From contig CAIWMX010000043.1 of the NCBI GenBank assembly GCA_903913885.1, positions 35,711 to 99,710 of the forward strand: 64,000 bases of DNA, in the 5' to 3' direction. This DNA comes from an uncultured Bacteroidales bacterium (GTDB taxonomy: Bacteria > Bacteroidota > Bacteroidia > Bacteroidales > FEN-979). The translations under genes were made by a program, and so were the position numbers. How positions within the stretch are numbered: position 1 is the first letter of the stretch; each line of letters begins with the position of its first letter. The notes under the pieces are model-generated. The model ran no database searches. It was given only the letters and a program-made list of their open reading frames with translations, and was not told where the DNA came from. This document shows positions 50,109 to 58,750 of this stretch, piece after piece.

Positions 50109-53100
50109 ATGAGAAAATCTATTTACTTTCTACTTCTGGCGATTGGACTTTCCCAATTTGCCTTTGGTCAGCTTACCGGTATCAAGACCATCCCGGGCAG
50201 CTACGCGACCATCAGTGCAGCCGTAACAGCGCTCAACACCAGCGGTGTCGGGGCAGGCGGGGTCACATTCAATGTTGCTGCCGGTTACACTGAAACGTTA
50301 ACCGCGAGGTTGGATCTTACGGCCACCGGCACATCGACCAACCCGATTATATTTCAGAAAAGCGGTGCCGGGGCTAATCCGCTGGTAACCTCCTATGCGG
50401 GCGCATACCTGATGACTTCCGCAACGCCCGACGGGATGTGGAGTTTAACCGGGTCGGACTATGTGACCATTGATGGCATTGACCTTCAGGAAGCTGTGAC
50501 GAATACTACCCCCACGCTTGATATGGAATACGGGTATGGTTTATTCAAGGCAAGCGGCACCGACGGTGCGAATAACAACACGATAAAGAATTGTACGATC
50601 TCTCTCAACCGTGATAACAATACTGCTCCTGCATCAGGTCCTTTTTTCCAGGGCTCAAACGGGATCGTTGTCATGGACTGTACACCGACTACCGCCACGG
50701 CGAACCTCACCGTGACCGCTGCAACTGGTGCCAGTTCAAACAATAAATTCTACACGAACACAATCAAGAACGTGAATGCCTGCATCTCCATGTCGGGCTA
50801 TGCCGCTGCTTCTCCCTATACCCTGGCCGACGCGGGCAATGATATCGGGGGTTCTGCCGCCGGTACCGGGAACAACCTGATCAACTTCGGCGGCGGTGCA
50901 GGTGCCACCAATGCCTGTGCCGGTGTTTTTGTAAAAGACCAGTGGGGCTTCAACGTGTCATACAATACCGTGAACAATAACAATGGTTCCGGGGTTAACC
51001 ATGTTAACATCATCCGCGGCATCTGGGCCAACAGCTCCTCCATCGGTGCCAGTGCGACAATAAATAACAACACAGTAACGATTACAGGTGGCGGGACTAC
51101 CACCGCGAATTACCTCATCGATATGGAAGCAGCACCGAGCGGATCTGCAGGCAATACCATCTCGGTGAGCAACAATAACCTGCTGAATTGTACCTTCCCG
51201 ACGGCAACTTCGGGAGTGCTTTACGGCATCTACCTGGGAACAACTGCAACCACCCTTAATGTTTCCGGTAACAGCATCACCGGGTTATCCTATCCGGGCA
51301 CGGGAACAACATATCTTGTTTATAACTCAATTGCCGGTATCGGAACATACAACCTGACCAACAATACCATAAACAACGTCACTTTTGCCAGCACGGGAAC
51401 GGTATACGGTTTTTATAACAGTGTAGCCATGACAACCTATAATGTTACTGGTAACACCCTGTCGAACTTCAACAAGGCAGGCGCTTCCGGAACCATGTAC
51501 GGTATGTATGTCGGATCGCCCACAACAGGGAATTTCAGCAACAACACCCTCGACGGGTTTAACTGGACCCTGGTGACCTCAACCGGGTCAACCTATGGAA
51601 TCTATGATATCAGTTCTGGCGTGAACGTTACCTACAATAACAACATTGTAAGGAATTTCACGACACCAACCACGGGCACAATGTACGGGATCAGGGAGTT
51701 TGGTTCAACTGGCGTTAAGAAGATGACCAACAACCAGGTCTATAATTTCTTAACAACTTCCGGCGGCACGGGTGGTTTTACCTTTTACGGCTTGTCGCTG
51801 GTTACCGGGTCGACCGACACCATCAGCGGGAACTCTGTATACAATATTAACAGCACAGGCACGACCGGTGGAACAGCCGGGTTCATCTACTGTCTTTATA
51901 CCTCTTCCGGGACCACAAATTATTTTTACAAAAACAGTATTTACAATATCTCTACCAATAGCACCGGTCCCGTCGTTTACGGCATCTATACCGGTGGCGG
52001 AACAACCAACAACATCTTTAACAATTTCATCAGCGACCTGCGCGCTCCTTATGCAAACGCTGCCAACGCGGTCAACGGGATTTACGTTTCGTCGGGGACA
52101 ACCGAAAATATCTATTTCAACACGATTTACCTGAATGCCACATCCACCGGGGCTGTTTTCGGAACCAGCGGGATTTACGCGGGTACGGGTTACACGGTTG
52201 ACATGAGGAACAACATTGTGGTGAACACCTCCACTGCCAACACGACAGGTTTTACCGTTGCCTACAGGCGTTCTTCCACCACACTGACCAGTTATTCGGC
52301 GACCTCGAACAACAACGATTTTTATGCCGGTACTCCCAGCGCCACCAACCTGATCATGTACGACGGAACAGGATCCTATCAGACCCTGGCCGCTTACAAA
52401 GCGCTGGTCAGCCCGAGGGATGCAGCTGCAGTTTCTGAAAATCCTCCGTTCGTCAATATAGCCACCACCCCATATGACCTGCACATGAAGACCACCGTGG
52501 CCACCCAGTGCGAAAGCGGCGGTACGGTTGTATCCGCGCCGATCAGTGTCATTAACGATTATGATGCCCAGCCGAGGTATCCCAACATAGGGTATCCCAA
52601 CAACCTTGCATCACCTGCAACGGCTCCTGATATGGGTGCCGACGAGTTTGGCGGGCTGATCCTTGACCTTACTCCTCCGACCGTCACCCTGACCCCATTT
52701 GCAAACACTTCATCTTTTACAGCCAGGACGCTCACCACCACGATCACGGATGGCACCGGTGTACCTACTTCAGGCGTCGGCCTGCCCAGGTTATACTGGA
52801 AGATCAATGCAGGAACCTGGCAAACATCCATTGCCACCTTTGTGAGCGGTTCAACTTACACGTTCTCCTTTGGTGCCGGTGTTGTGCTGGGTGATGTGGT
52901 TTCCTATTACATCGTTTCCCAGGACATTGTTACTCCTACGGCCAACATTGGCGCAACCCCGGGCGGCGGTGCCGCAGGGTTCACCCTCAGCCCCCCGGCT
53001 GCCGCAACCCCGCCAACCACTCCCTATTCCTATACCATCGTGGGCAGCCTTTGCGGGAATTACAATGTCGGCGTGGGCCAGACCTACACCACCCTGACCG

Positions 53101-56100
53101 CTGCCATCACCGATGTGCTGTCGAAGGAACTTACCTGCCCGGTTACGCTCTTCCTGAAAGATGCGACCTACGCGGCTGAAACCTTCCCCATCATCATTTC
53201 CCCGATTGCAGGTTCAAGTTCGGTCAATACCCTGACCATTCGTCCCGCTGCCGGCGTTACCTCTTCCATTACCGGTTCATCCGCTTCAGGCTCCATCGTA
53301 TTTTTCGGTTGCCAGAATGTGATCCTCGACGGGTCAAACAGCGGCGGCAGTGACCAGAGCCTTACGATTCAGAATACCAATACGGCGGCCAACTGCTATA
53401 CCCTTGGTTTCTTCAACAACGGAACAGTCGGCGCGAGCAACTGCACCGTAAAGAACTGCAACGTGCTTCAGACCAGCCAGGTTGCAGTCAACAACTGGGC
53501 CATCATCCTGAACGCTGCCGGCGGAGGTTACAACAACATCGTGATCAACAACAACCATATCTACAGCGCCTACTACGGCCTGCAGTTTGCCGGTGTTGCC
53601 GGTACCCCGGCCACCAATGGCCAGATCACCAACAACGTGTTTGGTTCTGCTGCCGACATCTCGGCCATCCAGTACAGGGGAATCCTCCTCGGTGCTGCCG
53701 ACAACACCCTGATCCAGGGCAATGATATCTACGGCGCCGGCGTGGCAGGAAATTCAAATTACGCACAGTGCGGTATCCTGCTTACCACAGGCGCTACCAA
53801 CACCAAGATCAGGCAGAACAAGATCCATGACTGGTGGTACAACGGTACCGGCGGCTGGGGAGTTTACGGCATCTATTTCACAACCGGTGATGCCACGACT
53901 CCTACAGAGATTTCCAATAACTTGATTTATAACATTAAAACAGACGGATATTCCACCAGCGTAAGCACCTATAACCTTTACGGGATCTGGGTTGCTTCGG
54001 GTGGTAACCTGAATATCTGGCACAATTCCATCAACCTGCAGGGAAATGTCACTTCATCATCAACTGCCAACTGGTCGGCCTGTATCTCGCTTATATCAGG
54101 AACCACGCTGGTCGACATGCGCAACAACATCCTGAAGAATTCACTCCAGCCTACTTCGGGAACCCCTGCCTCGAAAACCTATGCCGTTATGAATGGCGGC
54201 ACGGCCACCACGTTCAGCTCAAGCAACTACAACGATTATTACGTGAACGGGATCGGGCCGAACATCGGATACCAGACAGCCGACCAGGCTACCCTGGCAG
54301 CATGGCAGGCCGCGACGACCCAGGATGCAAATTCAATGAGCCTTGACCCGGTGTTTGTTTCCGGAACCGATCTTCATGCATCTGCTGCCGGACTTATGAA
54401 AACCGGTGTGCTGATCCCGACCGTGCTGAACGACTTTGCAGGAACATTCCGTACCAATCCTCCCGACGTAGGGGCATACCAGTTCTCGCCGAACCAGGCC
54501 GTCGTGACCGTTGCTGCATCAGCTATTCTTGCCACGAGCGCGACACTCAACGGAACGATCAATGCCTCCAGTGCAACGGTAACTTCCGGTTATGATTACG
54601 GTCTGACTGTTGCTTACGGCACATCCATCGGTGGATCTCCCGTAACCGTTACCGGTTCAACCGTAACGCCATTTACCGGTCCCATCACCGGGTTGGCAGC
54701 AGGAACATTGTATCACTTCAGGGCCAAGGGCGTCAGCGGTGGCGTTACAGTTTATGGAAGCGATATGACTTTCACCACACTGGCTGTTCCCCCGACCGTT
54801 GTGACCACGGCAGCTACCGCTGTTACTGCCACTACTGCCACGGTAAACGGAACAGTGAACGCGAATGGATTTTCAACCACCGTTTCATTTGACTATGGTC
54901 TTACCGTTGCCTACGGCACCAACGTTCCGGGCGTTCCCGTGACGATCACAGGAAGCACTGTTACCGCATCCCTGGCCAACCTGACCGGTTTGATCCCCAA
55001 CACCCTGTATCATTTCAGGATAAACGGCACCAATACCGGCGGAACTGTCAATGGTGGCGACCTGACATTCACCACCGCACTGGCAGCCCCCGTGGCCACA
55101 ACCACTGCAGCTACCCTAATTGGTACGACCAATGCAACCCTGAACGGGATCATCAATGCAAACAACTCATCCACCAATGTTTTCTTTGATTACGGACTTA
55201 CCGTAGCCTATGGCACGACCATTGCAGGCGCTCCGTCGCCAGTAACCGGCACCGCCAACACGAACGTAAGTGCTGCCGTTACAGGCCTGCTTACCGCGAC
55301 CACCTATCACTACAGGGTTCGTGGTGTCAATGCCGGTGGCACAACCAACGGCAACGACATGACGTTCCTCACCGGTTGCCCGGCTGTTGCAGCTGCAGGA
55401 GCCATTACCGGCCCGGCTTCAGTTTGCGCGAACTCCACAGGGAACGTTTACACGGTAGGCCTTATCACCAATGCCACCAGCTATACCTGGACCCTGCCAG
55501 CCGGGGCCAGCATCACTGCCGGCAGCGGAACGAACACCATTACTGTCACATTTGGCACAACCTCCGGGAATGTTACGGTTGCCGGCGTGGGCATCTGTAT
55601 GACCGGTACTGCTTCGACTTATGCTGTAACGGTTAATGCCCTGCCGGTTCCGACCATTGCAGGCCCTGCCAGCGTTTGCGTGAACTCCACCAGTAATGTT
55701 TACACCACCCAGGCCGGGATGACAGGATATACCTGGACTGTTTCAGCCGGCGGCAACATCACAGCCGGCGGCTCCACCAGCAGCATTACGGTAACCTGGA
55801 CAACCACCGGCGCCAAAACGGTAACGGTCAGCTACACCAATGCCAACAACTGTACTGCTGCTGCACCTGCATCTTATGCTGTCACAGTCAATGCATTGCC
55901 AACGCCGACATTAGCCGGTACAGCTACCTTATGCCAGGGTACGAGCGGCGTGGTTTATACCACCCAGGCCGGTATGACCAACTATGTGTGGACCGTATCA
56001 GCCGGCGGCCTTATTACCGCAGGCGGAACAGCCACAAGCAACACCGTAACGGTGACCTGGAACGGTTCAGGCACGAATGCCGTAACAGTGAATTATACCA

Positions 56101-57431
56101 ATGCCAACGGATGCACCGCAGCCACTGCTGCCTCATTCACGGTAACGGTTAACCCGACGCCAGTACCCACCATCGGCAGCAACAATGCTCCCTGTGTTGG
56201 TTCAACAGGCAACATGTACTATACCGACGGCGGGATGACCAACTATGCATGGACGATTTCTTCCGGAGGCACCATTGTCTCAGGCCAGGGAACCAGTGCC
56301 ATCAATGTAACATGGACCGGCGTAGGTGCACAGTGGGTAAGCGTGAACTATACCAATGCCAACTTATGCACCGGGCTTATTCCTTCGGTTTACAACCTGT
56401 TTGTTAACCCACTGCCCAATGCTGCAGGTGCCATTACCGGAACTGCCACGCTGTGCGCGGGAACTAACGGCGTCGCTTACTCCTGTGCCGACATTCTGAA
56501 TGCCACTTCATTTACCTGGACCCTGCCTGCCGGAGCAACGATTGCTACGGGAGCAGGAACGAGGAACATCACGGTCAACTTTGGCCCGACAGCAGTTTCA
56601 GGAAACATCACCGTGGCCGGAACCAACAGTTGCGGAAACGGACCAGCATCACCGGCGTTTGCCGTAACCGTGAATCCGCTGCCAGCCGCAGCAGGAACCG
56701 TTACCGGATCTGCTTCAGTATGTGCTGGTGCTACGGGTGTTGCCTACAGCGTGCCGACTATCGCCAATGCTGCAACCTATGTATGGACTGTTCCTGCCGG
56801 AGCAACCATCACTTCGGGTGCGACGACCAAGAGCATCGTGGTAACCTTCGGCCCGACCGCCGGTACCGGTGTAGTCAATGTTAAAGGCACCAACACCTGC
56901 GGAAACGGCGCAGTTTCCGCCGACTTCAACGTCACGATCAATGCCATTCCGGCTGCGCCGGTGGTTACAGCCAACGGTTCGGTTCTTACGAGCAGCGCCG
57001 CAAGCGGAAACCAGTGGTATTATGCAGGCAACCCGATCGCGGGAGCTACCAGCCAGACCTATACCGTTACCCACAACACCGGTTATTACTGGTGCGTGGT
57101 GACTACCAACGGCTGTTCCTCACCCATTTCCAATAAAGTATGGGTTGTGGTTACAGGCATCGGCAGTCAGTCGCTGGCCAGCGAATTCGTAGTCTATCCC
57201 AACCCTAATAAGGGCCAGTTTACCATCAGCCTCGACGGAGTTGAGCAGGGCACCTATACCATTGAAGTCATGAGCAACCTGGGCGTCACCATCTGGAAAT
57301 CAGAAAACGTGGTGATGTCGGGAAGTTACAAGACCGAAGTGGATATCCGTCCTGCACCGGCCGGCGTGTACATGGTACTCATCCGCAACAACGATAGTCA
57401 CCAGGTTAGAAAGGTGATGGTGAATAATTAA
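50109..57431 (+). CDS. Giant (2440 aa) secreted multidomain protein with T9SS C-terminal sorting domain
   Basis: Signal peptide MRKSIYFLLLAIGLSQFAFG; Asn-rich beta-helix-like repeats with YGIY motifs; second beta-helix region; three FDYGLTVAYGT modules; six PKD-like repeats; C-terminal VYPNPNKGQFTISLDG...YMVLIRNNDSHQVRKVMVNN typical of type A T9SS sorting. Confidence 0.9.
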   Translation: MRKSIYFLLLAIGLSQFAFGQLTGIKTIPGSYATISAAVTALNTSGVGAGGVTFNVAAGYTETLTARLDLTATGTSTNPIIFQKSGAGANPLVTSYAGAYLMTSATPDGMWSLTGSDYVTIDGIDLQEAVTNTTPTLDMEYGYGLFKASGTDGANNNTIKNCTISLNRDNNTAPASGPFFQGSNGIVVMDCTPTTATANLTVTAATGASSNNKFYTNTIKNVNACISMSGYAAASPYTLADAGNDIGGSAAGTGNNLINFGGGAGATNACAGVFVKDQWGFNVSYNTVNNNNGSGVNHVNIIRGIWANSSSIGASATINNNTVTITGGGTTTANYLIDMEAAPSGSAGNTISVSNNNLLNCTFPTATSGVLYGIYLGTTATTLNVSGNSITGLSYPGTGTTYLVYNSIAGIGTYNLTNNTINNVTFASTGTVYGFYNSVAMTTYNVTGNTLSNFNKAGASGTMYGMYVGSPTTGNFSNNTLDGFNWTLVTSTGSTYGIYDISSGVNVTYNNNIVRNFTTPTTGTMYGIREFGSTGVKKMTNNQVYNFLTTSGGTGGFTFYGLSLVTGSTDTISGNSVYNINSTGTTGGTAGFIYCLYTSSGTTNYFYKNSIYNISTNSTGPVVYGIYTGGGTTNNIFNNFISDLRAPYANAANAVNGIYVSSGTTENIYFNTIYLNATSTGAVFGTSGIYAGTGYTVDMRNNIVVNTSTANTTGFTVAYRRSSTTLTSYSATSNNNDFYAGTPSATNLIMYDGTGSYQTLAAYKALVSPRDAAAVSENPPFVNIATTPYDLHMKTTVATQCESGGTVVSAPISVINDYDAQPRYPNIGYPNNLASPATAPDMGADEFGGLILDLTPPTVTLTPFANTSSFTARTLTTTITDGTGVPTSGVGLPRLYWKINAGTWQTSIATFVSGSTYTFSFGAGVVLGDVVSYYIVSQDIVTPTANIGATPGGGAAGFTLSPPAAATPPTTPYSYTIVGSLCGNYNVGVGQTYTTLTAAITDVLSKELTCPVTLFLKDATYAAETFPIIISPIAGSSSVNTLTIRPAAGVTSSITGSSASGSIVFFGCQNVILDGSNSGGSDQSLTIQNTNTAANCYTLGFFNNGTVGASNCTVKNCNVLQTSQVAVNNWAIILNAAGGGYNNIVINNNHIYSAYYGLQFAGVAGTPATNGQITNNVFGSAADISAIQYRGILLGAADNTLIQGNDIYGAGVAGNSNYAQCGILLTTGATNTKIRQNKIHDWWYNGTGGWGVYGIYFTTGDATTPTEISNNLIYNIKTDGYSTSVSTYNLYGIWVASGGNLNIWHNSINLQGNVTSSSTANWSACISLISGTTLVDMRNNILKNSLQPTSGTPASKTYAVMNGGTATTFSSSNYNDYYVNGIGPNIGYQTADQATLAAWQAATTQDANSMSLDPVFVSGTDLHASAAGLMKTGVLIPTVLNDFAGTFRTNPPDVGAYQFSPNQAVVTVAASAILATSATLNGTINASSATVTSGYDYGLTVAYGTSIGGSPVTVTGSTVTPFTGPITGLAAGTLYHFRAKGVSGGVTVYGSDMTFTTLAVPPTVVTTAATAVTATTATVNGTVNANGFSTTVSFDYGLTVAYGTNVPGVPVTITGSTVTASLANLTGLIPNTLYHFRINGTNTGGTVNGGDLTFTTALAAPVATTTAATLIGTTNATLNGIINANNSSTNVFFDYGLTVAYGTTIAGAPSPVTGTANTNVSAAVTGLLTATTYHYRVRGVNAGGTTNGNDMTFLTGCPAVAAAGAITGPASVCANSTGNVYTVGLITNATSYTWTLPAGASITAGSGTNTITVTFGTTSGNVTVAGVGICMTGTASTYAVTVNALPVPTIAGPASVCVNSTSNVYTTQAGMTGYTWTVSAGGNITAGGSTSSITVTWTTTGAKTVTVSYTNANNCTAAAPASYAVTVNALPTPTLAGTATLCQGTSGVVYTTQAGMTNYVWTVSAGGLITAGGTATSNTVTVTWNGSGTNAVTVNYTNANGCTAATAASFTVTVNPTPVPTIGSNNAPCVGSTGNMYYTDGGMTNYAWTISSGGTIVSGQGTSAINVTWTGVGAQWVSVNYTNANLCTGLIPSVYNLFVNPLPNAAGAITGTATLCAGTNGVAYSCADILNATSFTWTLPAGATIATGAGTRNITVNFGPTAVSGNITVAGTNSCGNGPASPAFAVTVNPLPAAAGTVTGSASVCAGATGVAYSVPTIANAATYVWTVPAGATITSGATTKSIVVTFGPTAGTGVVNVKGTNTCGNGAVSADFNVTINAIPAAPVVTANGSVLTSSAASGNQWYYAGNPIAGATSQTYTVTHNTGYYWCVVTTNGCSSPISNKVWVVVTGIGSQSLASEFVVYPNPNKGQFTISLDGVEQGTYTIEVMSNLGVTIWKSENVVMSGSYKTEVDIRPAPAGVYMVLIRNNDSHQVRKVMVNN

Positions 57432-57463
57432 TAGCTTACTCTCCCCCCGGCCCGCTGGCCGGG

Positions 57464-57588
57464 AATGCCTCACCCCCTAACCCCCTCACCCCAGGGAGAG
57501 GGGGAATACCTCACCCCCCGGCCCCCTCTCCTCAAAGGAGAGGGGGAATACCTCACCCCCCGGCCCCCTCTCCTCAAAGGAGAGGGGG
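57464..57588. repeat. Direct repeat of a hairpin element: two exact 42-bp copies plus one degenerate copy
   Basis: AATACCTCACCCCCCGGCCCCCTCTCCTCAAAGGAGAGGGGG at 57505-57546 and 57547-57588, related copy at 57464-57504; each ends in a CCCCTCTCC...GGAGAGGGG-type stem. Confidence 0.93.
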
Positions 57589-57756
57589 AGGATGGGTGAA
57601 TAAAATGTGTGAAGGACTTCTCCCTGATTCAGAGAGGGTCCTTTTTCTTTTTACCAACCCTTCGTAATTCCGGGCGAGATCCTTTTTTCGTTGTATAAAT
57701 CATACTTTTGCAGCAGGGATGTCCTGGAGAACTATGGGACAAAAATTAGCGAAACC

Positions 57757-58419
57757 ATGATAACAGAAGAACTTTACCTGTATGCCGCAGAACACACCAC
57801 TCCTGAAACAACTGTTCTTGCAAGGCTGAACCGGGAGACCCATCTTTCGCAAGTATACCCGCAGATGTTGTCGGGGCCCCTGCAGGGCGTTTTTCTTCGC
57901 ATGGTCAGCCAGATGATGCGCCCGTCGAGAATTCTTGAAATCGGCACTTTTACGGGGTATTCGGCCATCAACCTTGCCATGGGACTTAAACCTGAACCGG
58001 GCTCCGGATCAGGCGATGGCCGTGGCGTACTGCATACCATCGAGGTTAATCCCGAGCAGGAGGATATGATCCGCATGTTCATCAGGGAGGCGGGCCTGGA
58101 GGAAAAAATCGTGTTGCACATCGGCCTCGCGATTGAAATCATCCCGATGCTGGATGAGGTGTGGGACCTGGTATTTATCGATGCCGATAAACCCAATTAC
58201 CTGAATTATTACCAGATGATACTCCCTTGCCTCCGGCAGGGCGGGATTATTATTGCTGACAATGTCCTTTGGGCCGGCAAGGTAACCGGCGATCCGGCGA
58301 AGATGGATAAGGATACCCGGGGAATTTGCCAGTTCAATGAATTTGTTCAAAATGATGGCAGGGTCGAAAATATATTGCTTCCATTCAGGGACGGACTGAT
58401 GATCCTCAGGAAATTGTGA
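57757..58419 (+). CDS. SAM-dependent O-methyltransferase (COMT-like)
   Basis: RPSRILEIGTFTGYSAINLAMGL, DLVFIDADKPNYLNYYQMILPCLRQGGIIIADNVLWAGKV. Confidence 0.93.
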   Translation: MITEELYLYAAEHTTPETTVLARLNRETHLSQVYPQMLSGPLQGVFLRMVSQMMRPSRILEIGTFTGYSAINLAMGLKPEPGSGSGDGRGVLHTIEVNPEQEDMIRMFIREAGLEEKIVLHIGLAIEIIPMLDEVWDLVFIDADKPNYLNYYQMILPCLRQGGIIIADNVLWAGKVTGDPAKMDKDTRGICQFNEFVQNDGRVENILLPFRDGLMILRKL

Positions 58420-58519
58420 CCCGGAATCAAATTCGGGCAGACAATTTTTTCACCAGGGAATCAGGGTTTGGGAATTTGGAATCACTTGATTTTTTTACGG
58501 ATCTACCCTAACGAAAAAA

Positions 58520-58552
58520 TTTGTTTTTAGTACTGAAAAACAGTTATCTTTG
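58520..58552 (+). promoter_or_regulatory. Putative Bacteroidetes promoter (TTTG-21 nt-TATCTTTG) upstream of giant gene 2
   Basis: TTTG at 58520-58523 and TATCTTTG at 58545-58552; leader of about 200 nt to the ATG at 58751. Confidence 0.6.
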
Positions 58553-58750
58553 AAATCGTGTTAGGTTGGATACCTATCTGTTGGGATAGGAGGATGGTTT
58601 TTTCTTAAAATTATCATTAACAGTATTTTAACTATCGGGGTTCAAATCAATGGACCTTTGGTATCATGTATGGTGGAAACAAGCAACCCCAATATATTAG
58701 TGCCGTGAATTAACAAACAAACAAGCAACCCAAAAACCAAACCAACCATT

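Noticed and set aside
55376-55636. Alternative-frame ORFs inside the giant gene (e.g. MPGCCSCRSHYRPGFSLRELHRERLHG; also 55931-56152 and 56630-56884)
   Set aside because: Similar peptides recur because the underlying repeats are read in the wrong frame.
57464-57588. Possible CRISPR-like direct repeats
   Set aside because: Exact 42-bp units are directly adjacent without spacers; better described as tandem hairpin elements.
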